Shown here: one piece after another, positions 51,546 to 64,000 of the stretch
Layout: each line of letters opens with the position of its first letter
Numbering within the stretch: position 1 is the first letter of the stretch
Assembly: GCF_964204645.1 (NCBI RefSeq)
Contig: NC_134026.1
Span: forward strand, 7,699,450-7,763,449
Direction: 5' to 3'
Source: Tubulanus polymorphus
Taxonomy: Eukaryota; Nemertea; Palaeonemertea; Tubulaniformes; Tubulanidae
DNA length: 64,000 nt
The notes under the pieces: generated by a model
What the model saw: the letters and a program-made list of their open reading frames with translations, nothing else
The model's database searches: none
What the model was told of the DNA's origin: nothing
Program-made: the position numbers and the translations under genes

Positions 51546-52996
51546 CACTGTCTGAAATACATCGGTCTTTCTGTTCTATCGGTCTTTCTGTCTATTTCTC
51601 TATATGTCCCTCTGTTTCTCTGTCTATTTCTGTATCTGTCAGTCCTCAATCGGTTTCGTATAAGACCGATGTTTGTATTAGGAATACAAACAGACACGCG
51701 CGCGCCGACAGCCGCTGAGCACTGAAAGGTGCCAGAGCGTAAAATCAGGAATAGCGTAGTCCCTTAAAAAGCAAACACCATAACCAATCTATCTGCAACG
51801 TTTATGAGAACGCCTGGGCAAACATCTTAGTGTTCCGCCAATGAAAATTTCATCTTTGATCCATCGTGTTTGAGCCCAAAGGCGATATAATGTAAAGATA
51901 TTGCATTGCAAAAATGCTACAGAACGTCACCGCGCTGAGCGGCTCTGCCGGTTTAACGGTGGAACGAAATATCGAATGAATTTTGTATGATATGATATTT
52001 GTATTCGGTGCATCGAATATTAAAATTATTATCTGAATCGTCGCTAAATTCTTCGAATCACTACCCGATGAATTTGAGCAGCTGTCTCTGTTCGTGCTGG
52101 TAGATTTCCGGGACCTCGCGCCGCGCACCCCCTCTCCTATCTCAACCCGCCGGCTATCACCGCCGCTAATGTGTTCTAATATATTGACGTTTTCTACCGG
52201 CTACAGAAATACCGAATAATTTCCACAACATTTTCATTGCATCAGTTCGATTTTGTTGTTTGCGGATGAGCCGGATTTTTTTTCTCACTTCGTTGAAATG
52301 ATTTCGCGCTCGGATATGAAATATCTCACGAGCGAGTTTGGATGCATTTCTGGAATTCTCAATTTCTAAGTTATTAAATTTGTGCCGTAAGATTCAGAAT
52401 AACCATTGATCAAAAACTATGAGTCCATGCTGTAAACAAGACAATATAAAATCCCTGGATAAAAATTTAGAGTCCGAAATGTTTCCTTAAAAAGTAGTTT
52501 ATTCAACGTTTCGATTCCGGAAACTCCGGAAACATTGCCTCGTTATTGAATTTGCAATAATTTTTTTGCGGATTTTTCCTATGTAAGTATGTGGCTGGAC
52601 GTTTATCAATAAATTCGGAACAGATTCTGACAATGCGCCTCTTACAGAACGTACGTAACAACCGTGTTTGAATATACAGTTAATTTATTATAATCATATT
52701 CAAGATATTTATAAGACTGATTCTCTTCTCTCCTGAGCGGAAACTGTCGACAAGTGTACAATTTCCTGCGCCCCTCATGTCACCCCCTCCCTCACACCCT
52801 CGCCCGCACATAGTCGGGCCATATATCACGACATATGTGCGCACTCGGAGCCCTCCCAGAACGCGTTCAGGCGGAATGGAATTTCAGAAGATTTTGAGTC
52901 GAATCATCGAATAATAACCCGAGTTAATGAACTGTGAGAACTTCACCCGAGACTCGACACAATCAAGTGCTTCACATAAAACTGAGAAGAATGCAC

Positions 52997-53014
52997 CAGC
53001 AGCAGCAGCAGCAG
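52997..53014. repeat. (CAG)6
   Basis: This is a pure run of six CAG units, 440 bp from the (CAG)17 array. Confidence 0.95.
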
Positions 53015-53451
53015 TGAGGCAGACTCCACTCCCACTTTCTCTCCATCCTCCCTCTCTGTAATCCTATTTATCCACATCTCACACAAGATCAGAATCTGAT
53101 GCCGAAGTCTTCATTATAATGAACATAGACAATACCCGCAATTGACACGTGATATTTGATATCATTTATATTTTGGAATAACGATGATTTTCACCTCTCA
53201 TTTATTTGGTTCATTGATTTGATTTCTAAGACTAATACTAAGTGTGTCCTTCATAAAATGGAGATGGTGGATTCCTCTCCACGGACCCATGCGTCATATT
53301 GTTGAAGTGGAAGAGATTGTGGATCCAGGCCTCCACCACAGACCCATGCAGCGGTGGCAGTGTCACTTTTACTTTGAAGTAAGATTTACGTGGTTTTTGC
53401 TGGTGACTGTTGATGCCGAGTGAAAGGATGTCAGGATCATAATAACCATGA

Positions 53452-53453
<2 letters not shown>

Positions 53454-53504
<51 letters not shown>
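53454..53504. repeat. (CAG)17 trinucleotide repeat
   Basis: There are seventeen uninterrupted CAG units. No coding context was recognised on either strand. Confidence 0.97.
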
Positions 53505-53506
<2 letters not shown>

Positions 53507-53829
53507 TAGTGTGATAGATGATAATCCGGACCTAATACAACCGTCCGCTGTAAGTGACAGTTCATCATCAAAATACACACAGCACCACAAAACAAAACAC
53601 GGAGAGATCTGAGGAAGAGTCGATCAGTCAGAAAAATAGAGAGATTTCATAATACATGTATAACCATATCACCGAGAGGAGAGGGAAATGAGAGAGGCAG
53701 GGAAGGGGAACGCGGAGGAGAATGAGAGGGAGGGAGATAATGAGGAGAAGGATGTGAGGGAGAGGGGAAGGAGAGAGTGATAGGTAGATGTAGTAGTCTT
53801 GATCATAAATTGGTTTCTGATTTGAGTCA

Positions 53830-53866
53830 ATGATGATGATGATGATGATGAAGATGATGGTGATGG
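53830..53866. repeat. (GAT)n with interruptions, then (CTG)5
   Basis: GAT units with GAA and GGT interruptions are followed at 53873 by five CTG units. Confidence 0.9.
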
Positions 53867-55887
53867 GGAAGTCGCTGCTGCTGCTGCAGTGAATGATGAT
53901 ATCAAAAATAATTGACAAGTTAATCATAACCAACCGTACTGATCATTGAGGAAGAGGAGAGGACAGAATTTGACAGCGAGAGAGAAATAGAGTGAGAGGA
54001 GACAGGGAGAGGGGGAATTTTGATGACAAATTGATGGATAGTCAAACTTTCAATCATAATCTATAATTACATGTAGTTGAAAATGACCTGAATCGACCCC
54101 AAAATCACAGATCTATCCTCGAAACAAAACCATCAAATTTGATGATTTCATCGTTAGATTAACTATGGTTATCTATTGAGATTTCTGACCCCTCGCATGC
54201 CAGGGCCTAGTTTCACAAATGATGATTGCGCAGAATTCATCTATTGGAATGTCGGAATTTAGTTATCAACATTTTTCGAAAGCGAAATAATAGCCTCTAA
54301 ATTATTACTTTACTAACTGAACTACTAAATTCAAATGCATCAAAATTTCAAATTCAGCTAAAAATGGATGTAATATTTGCTTTCATTTCCAAAACAATAA
54401 ATTCAGAACTAATTCCAATAGAAGGTAAGTGTCCCGCTAGTTGGTCTGTGACAATTTATTGAAATAATTCTGTCTGTATAAATTGGTCTAGTGCCATTTT
54501 TGTCTCTCCCTGTACATGTATCTGTTGTATCAGCAAACTCCTGTCTCCACTAGTGATTGATCGAGTTTAAAACATACCGCAGTAAATATCACGTTCATCA
54601 AAGCTTAAACTAAATCCAGGTATATAGTTTTACTCCTGGAGATCAAAGACATATAAAAGATACTCAGTTAACCAAAAAATCGTTTGATGGTAAAATTCTA
54701 GCTGTGAGGGTTTTTTCAATACGAGCTTCGCAGTCATGACTGGTTGTTTGCAAACAGGTTTGAATCGATAAAGAGCCCTGAAGGATGGCAGCCACTTCTA
54801 TAGGAAGAGAGACGCAGAGGGGAACTGATGATTGATAACTGATTCTATCAATGTGCAAATGATTCCATAAACGTCATCAATATCTATAAAAATAGATCGT
54901 TTCGGGAAATTGCACGTCAAATTCTCATTGGTTTGCGCGGCTATGACGTCAACGTCGGGAAACTATACGTAAGCAGCCGAATTGTTCCGAACTGATTTGG
55001 TTAGAAGGGGTTTTTAGTAGTTTTAGAATATCGTTACAATACGTGGCACAGTCGTTTGGGTTCGAGTCCTTAATTTTGTGATGGAATTGGAATGACGATA
55101 TCTTTCCATTGAAATATTTTCCCAAAATAGTGCTGATTTATCTACAACCGGCAGAACAGAAAGTGAAAACAAAATTTGACTTAAGAATTCTAGCATCAAA
55201 ATGTCTTACACCGCGTGTCCTGCTGCACTACCGTGTCCAGCGATTTGAATCACTTTTTATCCCCAGTTGAGATTCAGATCTTTATAAATTCATAACATGA
55301 CCGTAAAAATCTGTCGAATATCTGTCAGAATTTTACTCATAATTCACTGCAGGTCCAGATCTCACAAGTTTCATTGTAGTAAAATCTCAGGAGAGAATAT
55401 AGAAAACGAAACCTGTCAAAATATTTCAGGAAATCACATTTTCTCCCAAAAGAACAGGAACTCGATGTAAATGTAAATAATCGATGCTCCATACTGAAAC
55501 TCCTTATTCGGCATCAACTCGGGGTAGAATTTTACCGAAGCAAGGTACAGTCCAAATTGTATTTCTTAACTGTAAAATTCAGCTTCCGATAAGAGTTACA
55601 TTACATTGACGGATCTACGCCACCGTGAGCGCGAACTGCAAGCTTTATTACCGAAATGGGGTACCCGCAAAACCAGCTATCCCGCCAGATGGCGTAACAA
55701 GCAGTAGGTCGTCCGTTGTCAAAATTAGTTCATTTTCAATGAAAAATGACGTTGATTTTTAGACTCCTCAATCCATATACTATCACAGCCATCCTCGCTT
55801 GCCAGGGGTCCGGTATCACTCCTGAACTCGCTTCCACCAGCCCCCTGGCATCACGAAGCGTGATTTCATTACCGGCGCTGTTGCGCA

Positions 55888-56010
55888 TGACGTCATACAT
55901 CGATTTGCGAAATACTTCCTTGCTCGGTAAAACGTTCGCTGATTGGTCCATTTAACGGGAAAACCAACAGAAGGCCAATGTCGTTTGTTACAAGCGCTGT
56001 GATTGGTACG
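55888..56010. promoter_or_regulatory. CRE plus CCAAT cluster (promoter-like)
   Basis: A full CRE, TGACGTCA (55888-55895), is followed within about 110 bp by GCTGATTGGTCC, GGCCAATG and TGATTGGTAC, giving three CCAAT boxes in both orientations. The local sequence is CpG-richer than its surroundings. No gene beside it is recognised. Confidence 0.35.
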
Positions 56011-56816
56011 ACTGGATTCTGGTCGGCTAGTAACGACTCCAACGACTCGTGAGGTCAAGGGGTTCGGGAACAGCTTTAGCGTAGTGGGTTCGAATCCCTT
56101 GACGGGTGAAGATGTATCACAGCATACGTATCATACGTGGAATCCTCGATTGCCACAGTAGCACTGCAGGTAGCCATTATAATCGATTGACATCATCACG
56201 TCGTGTTACGTTTAGAAATTTCCCGCGGCTGTGCCGGTTGCCTGTTGTTTTCCCGCGTTTTATTTTCGAAGATTCAGCCACGAGCCATTTAACTTCAGGA
56301 TGTAGAACGGCGAGATATACGTAGTTTACACGTCGTTACAATTCCGAAAGAAATCGTTTGCAGGAATTTCATAAAAATTTCTCTATTAGAATTTTTAACC
56401 CCGGGCAAGTTTTAAAACTGGGGGCTTCAAAACTTTAAACCCAACACCCGACCTCCCTTCATAATACCTCCTCGTAATCAATCACCGCACTGCTATTTAA
56501 GTCAAACTTTAAACACGAATTTGCCTGCGAGCTTCCGAACTAGAAATCTAATATTCGACGCATGTTTATATATTATAGTTTACTTATAATACGGATAAAA
56601 ATGAAAGCCCCCGAGGTTGCTGCACGTACTGTGCTTTCGGAAGCATTTCAGTGAATGGTAAATAGCGGATAAGTTTCACTTTTATCGATTTTTTTAGACT
56701 GACTCCTCGCGTAACAATACACGAAAACAACCTTATTACAATGTGTGAATTATATATTTCCGAAAAAAACGTTTTTCTCCTGCACTGTATTCAAATTAAA
56801 GAAAACTTTACTTACA

Positions 56817-56914
56817 CAATGCTGCGGTTTCCCAGCTATACTACTGGTCGATGTTATGAGGGATATTTTCGTTTTTGAAGTTGTGTTAAAAATTTCCTCG
56901 AGCCATTTCTTAGA
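56817..56914 (-). CDS. Weak candidate exon on minus strand, unrecognised
   Basis: A minus-strand frame contains an ATG with good context (ATAATGG) giving MVKRSKKWLEEIF, and runs to CAT TGT|GTAAGT, a near-consensus donor, in phase 0. The frame is open for about 13 further codons upstream of that ATG before a TGA. The peptide is basic and Ser/Thr-rich, with no domain I recognise. The opposite strand is also open here, and AT-rich DNA gives chance frames of this size, so this is a low-confidence call. If real it could be a remote 5' exon of the leftward gene or part of an unknown gene. Confidence 0.18.
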
Positions 56915-57989
56915 TCGTTTAACCATTATCTCATCCACAAAATATTCGAATGATTCCAGTGAATGAAGTCATTTACATTTTTTATCCAGTTTATCAAGTG
57001 CACTTGCTCAGCGTGTTCAGATGAGATGGGCCGAGGATCCATTGAAATGGCGTGACCTTATCAGGATCAATACAAATATAACTGCATCATTGGAAAGATG
57101 TTTCGATTGACCGATTCTTTGATTGACCGATATTCTTCCAATCAAAAAGTCATTTATTATTTGAATATCTTATCTCTGACGATATGCGGATTCACATGAC
57201 TGTGACACTAAGTAAATTGGATTAAAACTATCAATTTGGAGATTACTACTACCAATTTCTTAAAAGATATCCCGCACCGCTTGCCAGAGATACGGTGAAA
57301 GTAGTCCGAATGTGAAGACACAATTTTTCTAACTAAATATTTTGATTTTGTATTTTTGTCGAAATGCTTAAGATACAAATTCCGATACTCATCAAAGATT
57401 GCAACGCCAAATATCCTGATATTTCATCATCACTAAGATTATCATCTAATACTAAATAAGTAACTTTAGACCGTAATTTTACCGGGGTGTGGATTGCGAT
57501 TATTTTTTTTCCATGAAAAAAATTAGAGAAAGATTTATAGAGATAAAGTCGGTGGCGACCAATCCCTTTTATATAACGCGCGTCTATGAAGACCGTGTGG
57601 AACTCGCTGATTATTCTCTGAAATTATTTTCACAGTCTGCGTTTGAGTAAATAATGATCGGATTGATCCGTGATGGAGTTTAGAACGACTGTCACCGTCA
57701 CCTGTGAACTGTATATGTTCCGCATTCGAGTGAAACCGCGACCACTTTATTAAACCGCTAGAACCCGCTCGCTCTCTCCCTCTCTCTATCCTGTATTTTT
57801 TCGCCTCTAGGTTTATTTCGTTCCGTCACGTATTTTCGTCACCTGCGTTTTAAAAGCGTCGAGTATCTGGCCCCTCCGGTGTATCCTTAATTGAACAAAG
57901 TTTGTAGGTATTAATTCCAGCTTATTTTTCCCGCTGTCGTTGAAATTCAAAGTTTGCCCATAGGCGCTTTACATGAATCGCTGGCTGTC

Positions 57990-58110
57990 TGAGGAGTGAG
58001 AGGTAGAGAGTGAGAGGAGAGAGATGGAGAGAGAGAAGGAGGAGGGACAGCGAGAGGATAGAGAGTGAAGGAAGAGGGAGAGAGAAAGGGGGGAGAGGGG
58101 AGAAGGATAC
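57990..58110. repeat. Purine-rich tract
   Basis: This is GAGAGG-type low-complexity sequence. Similar shorter tracts occur at 43385-43450, 53685-53785, 53945-54015 and 63470-63520. Confidence 0.8.
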
Positions 58111-60081
58111 AGAAATGAGAAGTCTCTTCGGTTGACTGTATAAATCGTGGGTATGAGTAAAAAACAGTTTTACCTGTCAACACCTCGTGTTCAGAGCTTC
58201 ATCAAACTACACTGCGAAATGATAAAAAGAGGGCAGGAATGGAAAGTGGAATCGAGGGGAATGGAAGGGATATTTGGTACAGATTGTATAGAGAAGGAGC
58301 CGGATTGAATTAGGGTAAGCGTTTGAAGGAAGGGGAGGGAGAACGAATTTAGATTGACAGATTGCTTACTAGTCAGGTTTTAGATTGTTCGGTAATAACA
58401 ATACATAAATTTATGTGCGCGTGATTGAACCGATTCACTCACATACTTAAAGCCCAGATGGTGTTCCTGCGCCTCTGGTTATACGGACTGTTTTTACAGG
58501 TTGACTCAAACCACAACAAGCATTGGATCACAAAAGTGAATTACGTCAAAGATAATATCTCAAATATCTCACAGATCATATGTCGAGTATCTTAGAATCT
58601 CAAATATGTGTCTCTCATTCTTACAACTCATCTTCTTGAATGAATCTATCCCATTTAAAACGAACAATCAGTCAACCAGCACCAGACTGGTTACTGGTAC
58701 CGCACTGACAAGACTAACTTCCAAACCCCACCAATTACTTTTGACTTTGGTCTATAGTGGATGGCATGCTCAGCTGGCATGCTGGCCCGGTGGTCAGTGG
58801 TTCGGGTTCTGGGGGTTAGGGTCATGGATGACCAGGGTAAGGGTTGCGGGCGAGGTATTGCTAAGGTTATCTATCGTATTGCCAAGAAAGACACCCTTTG
58901 ATAAAAAATGTTCCCTTTTTATTACGCGGAGTCATCCTTAAAAAGTCCTAGCTACGGGTCCGTCCTTATTAAATGAACTTTTATACCACCTTCAACACGA
59001 GGTAATTAAGGTATGGAAAACATTGATAATTCATAATTCAAACTTATTACTAGTACTGTAAATGAAAAGTGACGTGGTATTTGTAAGGAGGTGTTGTTAT
59101 CGCGGTTGCTACAATATACTGGTTGAGAATGAATCGTCTGTCACCAGGAATTCCCTGCATCCTGATCTGATGATGTTCCGTGCCTCATCCCCCTTATCTG
59201 ATATTGATGGAAATGTATCCAATTAGAGAGATGCCGAGAACGGCGTGGTTAGAATAGACCAAGGTGATGCAGCAATTTACTAGCTGCCGTTCAGTCACCA
59301 GTGATTACCAAACACCCAACCATACAACACGGACAGACAGCGGTCATTAGACACAGCTTTTTGTAGAATGTACATTTTATATGGAAGGTTTTATGATATC
59401 ATATGCAGTGTGATATGATAAATGATATGATATGCTGCATTGATCTGCTCATTACCAGGAATCACTGACTCGTATAAGATTCATAACGATGATATTAGAT
59501 ATATCCAGGGCTATTCTACCTGGTGTATCTTTATTAGATAATCATGAGCATAGATTTACAAAAGTCAAGTTACGATGGTTTTGCTTATCAAGATATCCTT
59601 GCTTCTAAAGAAACGTGTTTGTACTACTTTCTCATCTGAAAAACTGCAAGTTTTGTAAAGTCCTCGGTCCTACGACGTGTCTCATAAAAAGTAAGATCCG
59701 AGTCTCCGCCCAACACGGCCCAGCACTATTCCCAGTGCTAAGTCATCGATACATAGATTAAGGTATGGGCGTATATCTTCGGGACGTAATGATTGGTCAT
59801 AAAACTACACTGGCATTTACCAGCTTCTTTATGAAAAAAGAATTCGAATGTGAATTATTTACATCTTTTTTCTGGGAACTGTTGAGTATTGTATGATAGG
59901 CCTACCAGGTACGGTATTATTTGTAAGGACTATTTGACCGCTATGTTCCAAGTACTGTGTAAGAAAAAGGGGGATTCAAGTCTAGCTTTCGGCTAAAAAC
60001 GATTCTACTAGATCCAATTGGCTTCTAACGAGAGACCTGTACAATATACTCACTAAGCTGACGACTTTACCGATGGGGCTG

Positions 60082-60099
60082 CAGCAGCAGCAGCAGCAG
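60082..60099. repeat. (CAG)6
   Basis: This is a pure run of six CAG units, followed by a short GA repeat. Confidence 0.95.
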
Positions 60100-60439
60100 A
60101 AGAGGCCGAGAAGAGAGAGAGAGAGAGAGGCAGTGATCTGAGTAAACCAGATTACAGGAAATCACGAGACTCAATTGGTCGGAAAATCGCGCAGTACGAT
60201 ACAACATCAGAGTCGACTGTTAATGGCCTATCAGTAACCATTATACTCATCCACCACGGCAGGCACTCTCCACTCACTGTAACAATGGACACACCAGTAC
60301 TGTGTGCGTTGCGTGGCAGTATAGCATGTCTTAAATGTATCAAAATGTATTAGAAAAATTTTTCAGTGAAGTTATGCATTTTTTGTTGCTTAGTTTTACT
60401 ATTTGTCCCATATTCAACGATCACTTTAAGATGGAAAGT

Positions 60440-60780
60440 CTTTATAACTGTCCCGTTATTTAAAATGAACAAGGGGACATTCTGGGGCCACAATTCCCCC
60501 TTGTGGGACTCCCCCGTTCAAAACAAAAAGGAGACAAGACCTCCCCTTCCAAATAAAGAGACTCCCTTATTTCTAATTAACATTACTTTCCCCTTTTGGT
60601 TTGGAATAAGAGTCCCACAAGGGGAGAGTATGTCACTCATGTTCATATGATATTAGGGAGTCCCACGGGGAAATAATCTCACCTTCAAACAAAGTTGACA
60701 TAACCTTCTCGTTCTTTCAAATGAACAAGGTCGGCTAACCTCTCCTTGCGGGACACCAAATATTCCTGGTAGCATTAACT
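60440..60780. repeat. Locally duplicated, inverted-repeat-containing segment
   Basis: A perfect 15-bp inverted repeat, CCCCTTGTGGGACTC (60497-60511) against GAGTCCCACAAGGGG (60610-60624), lies inside a direct repeat of AATGAACAAGG-type sequence at about 60464 and 60719. It may be a small non-autonomous element, but its ends are not defined. Confidence 0.6.
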
Positions 60781-62889
60781 CCCCCTTGTTTGACCCCGCA
60801 CAGCTGTTGTCTGCGGCGAACGCGTTTATAGATTACAAATCAGAGATTTTCAAATCTTCAATTTCTACCCGTGTTTTTTTCATGAATTCGTGTTGTTTCG
60901 TTGTGCGAAGCCGGCGCGCACGCCGCTGATCGGTCTTGATTCGCGGCGTCGAGAATTCTATAAAATTCTCAGTCTCTCTCTCGCGAGATAACAATTCTTG
61001 AATTTATGAATAATTACGATCAATGCGGTTGATATTGTAACACGCTACGTTGACAATTCCGTGCTCTATCGCAAACAAATCCAAACCGCTTAATTACCAA
61101 GACAAATTATTTATCTCAAAATACGACAAAATCTACAGCACCACTCACAGATTTTATTGTGCTAATTTGAAACGGATTCTAAACTGATTTCTATAGCAAC
61201 GAATATATAATGGTGGCGTTTTGTGATTTTTTTTCGAATTCTAAAACGACTGAAGAATCTATGATACCCGAGGTAGAATTGAAGGCCTTTAGGTTATAAA
61301 TCGGTAAGGGGTATCACATCAAAGCGGTGCCTATTGATATAAACCTGAGGGCGTTAAGAGCCGCTATTTATCGGCGGCTAAAATTCCAGCCGAATTTACA
61401 CAGATTTCTCGAGTAAAAGACGACCAGAAAAAGAACAGTCTATAGTCGGCTTGTATTTGTTTACAAATTGCCCGCAAGGAATCGAGCTCAAACACAACAA
61501 AAAAATAACCCCAGAACAAAATGCCTCTTAATGTAGTGTGAAATGTAGCCCCATGTTTCACCCCGTATCTTATAATACACCTCTCAATCCAGATCTCCAT
61601 AAACATTTCGGGGCTACTCGGTTTGAACCGACCCTCCAAAAACTCTATAATATTCTCAAAAACGATCACACCGATCATCGAACTATATCTGTTCTTCGAT
61701 TTCTAATTTTAAAAATCAAAATGAATATATATGAATGACCTGTGAATTCCCTATTTCAAGATAGAAAAAACAACCATGCTATTAAGTAGAAGAATATTGT
61801 CACAAAGCTGGTAGTTTCACTTTCAGATAATATATGTTTAAAAAAAGAAACTAAAATTCCAGCATAGCGTACGCTGGGATTGTGTTCGGCCATCAAACTT
61901 TAAGTCTTCTATGGCTCAGTCTATTATTAGTCATCAATCCACAAAATTAGAAAATTTTCTAGTTTGAAGTTCAAATAATTTCCGAATCTAAAAAACGACG
62001 CAATGATAAGACGAGATGACTGTTTCATGTAAAATCCATACACACATAGAATAAAAAATGTTTGAAATGGTTGTATTATTTTTACAACACGGACTCAGAG
62101 GATTTTCGCAAATGATGTTTCCATTTATGCTGATATCGATATTCTAATTTCGCCTAACGTGCGACTGTGGTTGAATTCCTTATCTCGAGAAATCTTGATT
62201 TCAACGACATATTTTACAAATCGTTTGAAATATGGCCAACCTTTTGAGAGCCGTATATAAACATCCCGCGACTATGTAGACTCATTGTGACTGGCTTAAA
62301 CTGAGCAGTGAATAGAGTAGAATAGGTCTAATCTGATGTTACAATGAGGGCTCGAATTATATCAATTATTCCACTCTTCAAGCCGCATTCCTAAGCGATG
62401 AGCAGCTTTAAACGGATGAGATAATCTAGGAGTAAAGTTGTGGATTAGTTAATGGTTACTCTTTACGGTTGATTGGATAGTGAAACCGAAATGATACCAA
62501 TTAAGAGAAATGAAAGTATAATGTCACACACCTGGCGTGTTGGGGGAGGCAGGGCAGGGCGGGAGGAACTATCAAATATCACTGCAGACAACTATTGATG
62601 AAACGCTACGAGTCCGTGTTATGACAATGAAATCCCCGCACACTAAGAATAAAAAGAGTCCCAAATGTTTTCGAAAGCTCAAAGTTTATTCTATATCCTA
62701 TAATAGATAACTTCAGTACGACGTCACTATGCTACTCACGGTTCTTTTTCTTTCAATTATATAGATGATTATCTATTCTAGAAATATGAGATATTATTTC
62801 GTGGTTAATTGCGTTCGTAGAGGTCTCCCCCTGAAAGATATTTCCAACGCGGTTAACGGATGTTAAATTTCTGCCGTTTGAAGTATAAA

Positions 62890-63234
62890 CTATAGTGCAC
62901 CGAATTCTCTCAGATTCCGGCGCGACTTTTCTGCCTTTTTAGGTCTGAACATTGCACACACACTCGTGATCGAATGAAAATAACATACATCTTTTCCGCG
63001 CAAATTGGTCAGAATGTTTGCCTTATGGAGTCGGCATTTTAAAGTATAAATGGGTCTGGGTTTTAGACTTGATCTAATGGATGAAAATATTGAAACCAGT
63101 CCGTTCCTTGGTGAATTCGATTTTGCACCAGAACTTTTTGAATCGTAAAGCGTGAGTTTACTGCAAATTGTACATCTGACTTGTTCCCATTCTTGTGCGC
63201 AGCCATTTTCCATCACAGTTAAAAACCAACCCAT
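62890..63234 (-). CDS. Unrecognised single-exon ORF, 114 codons, ATG to TAG
   Basis: This is an intact minus-strand ATG-to-TAG frame. It begins MGWFLTVMENG and has a CTIC pair of cysteines near residue 22, then a Lys/Arg-rich C-terminal part (PKKAEKSRR). No domain, signal peptide or membrane segment is convincing. A second frame in the same stretch starts at a strong ATG context (AAAATGGC) and reads MAAHKNGNKSD for 47 codons to a stop, so the true frame, if any, is unclear. Frames of about 110 codons are expected by chance several times in 64 kb of AT-rich DNA. It may be a fragment of a decayed element or simply noise. Confidence 0.15.
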   Translation of the reverse strand: MGWFLTVMENGCAQEWEQVRCTICSKLTLYDSKSSGAKSNSPRNGLVSIFSSIRSSLKPRPIYTLKCRLHKANILTNLRGKDVCYFHSITSVCAMFRPKKAEKSRRNLREFGAL

Positions 63235-64000
63235 AAAAACTAAAATAGTATGGAATTAATCTTGGTGCACACGCAAAGGGCTGGCACACGTACGGGGGTT
63301 GCGCACACGGGGAGGGCTAAGCATACGTGGCTCTCGTCGTTAGATGTAAAAATACTGCAACACATCAAAGAATTCGGTATGAAAGCGCCAGTCGAGACTG
63401 GTATGATAATACAGTGAATATTATCTCAAAATACCAGTCACCACAAAGAGAGCTCCGGCTGTCACTGAGCGCGAGGAGAGAGGAAAGAGAGAGATGGAGA
63501 GAGAGGGAGAGAGAGAGAGGTGCCCCGGGCTCATTTCTATTTTACAGATGGTGACATGTTAATATTATAGATCAGCTGGTGATGTTTGTGTTTGCTGTGG
63601 ATAAAGATTCCACACGGTTCAGTCCGGTTAGGCACATAACCTTCCACAGTCGTCCTTTCATCTCGGTTCCACTAAATCCGTACAGGAATTCTATCAGTTT
63701 CAAATTTGCATGATAATTATTCAGTGTAATGACAAAAAATTCTCGACGATCATGGAAAAAACCCTAATCATTAAGTGGCAGCATCTGAAATGCGTTTTTA
63801 GTTCTGAAAACTGGACTCTGCCTCGACACAAACTTTCATTTGTTCAACTTGTTCAAAAAAGATTTTTGCGATTACTGAAAATTGGTTGATTGTTTGCCGC
63901 TTTGCAGACCATGCTACATCGGCGCGGCCGTGCCTCAAACTATTGAAGCATATGCGAACGTTTTAAACAGATTTTGATAAATTGGTAAAAGAATATGATA

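Larger units (their letters stand above)
45838..56816. other. Non-coding, repeat-rich
   Basis: It holds the 87-bp duplication (48.39-48.51 kb), a hairpin at 50444, the hexamer array (51340-51545), (CAG)17 (53454-53504), a GAT repeat and the CRE/CCAAT cluster (55.9 kb). No gene is recognised. Confidence 0.5.
56915..62889. other. Non-coding
   Basis: It holds purine tracts (57990-58110), tRNA-like sequence near 58770, and the inverted and direct repeats at 60.45-60.75 kb. Nothing coding is recognised. The last stretch, 63235-64000, contains a GA-rich tract at 63470-63520 and nothing else seen. Confidence 0.5.

Noticed and set aside
51113-51725. Frames of 201 and 129 codons on the plus strand
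   Set aside because: They are products of the pyrimidine hexamer array, with Ser-Ile-Ser-Leu and Phe-Leu-Tyr-Leu repeats and no real start context or domain.
54364-54425. Plus-strand 20-codon frame ending at a GAAG|GTAAGT donor
   Set aside because: The donor is good, but the frame is very AT-rich and isolated. No partner exon is seen on that strand.

Overview
This window looks like nuclear DNA from an invertebrate animal. It is AT-rich and mostly non-coding, with split genes, microsatellites, tandem repeats and short interspersed repeats. There are no operons, bacterial genes or CRISPR arrays. One gene is recognised with confidence: the N-terminal half of a TFAP2 (AP-2) transcription factor on the minus strand. 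Its large exon (13695-14159) carries the AP-2 activation-domain signature: the LSHTP motif, the double PY motif, the DPYSH motif, RR(S)DY, VRRPDVL and HHGLD. The single AP-2-like gene and the general sequence style suggest a lophotrochozoan such as a mollusc or annelid, but I cannot name the species.

Layout, left to right. Bases 1-13694 read as intron: I found none of the AP-2 DNA-binding and dimerisation exons there, so the rest of the gene should lie beyond the left edge. Bases 13695-15019 hold two adjacent exons. Upstream of them (higher coordinates, because the gene runs leftwards) I found three short ATG-started open frames, each ending in a splice donor: 19085-19174, 22600-22634 and 28848-28964. 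Their splice phases fit the two TFAP2 exons. The 22600 exon ends in phase 2 and fits only the acceptor at 15019. The other two end in phase 0 and fit the acceptor at 14159. This resembles the alternative first exons of vertebrate TFAP2A, but no transcript data were available. A minus-strand TATA box and an AP-2-type site (GCC-N4-GGC) lie upstream of the 19 kb exon.

From 29 kb to 64 kb no protein gene is recognised. Two identical tRNA-Arg(ACG) genes on the minus strand, 11.5 kb apart, each have a Pol III terminator run. Around them are tRNA-like remnants with perfect B boxes, a dispersed GGTCACCAGTCACC-type repeat family, several tandem arrays (44/47-bp, 34-bp, 84-bp and 87-bp periods), long TA, GA and CAG microsatellites, purine-rich tracts, and clusters of regulatory-type sites (CRE, E-box, CCAAT). 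The likely reading is a developmental regulator with a long regulatory region, two embedded tRNA genes and repeat debris. No wholly new gene system is evident. The most testable novelty is the set of alternative TFAP2 first exons.
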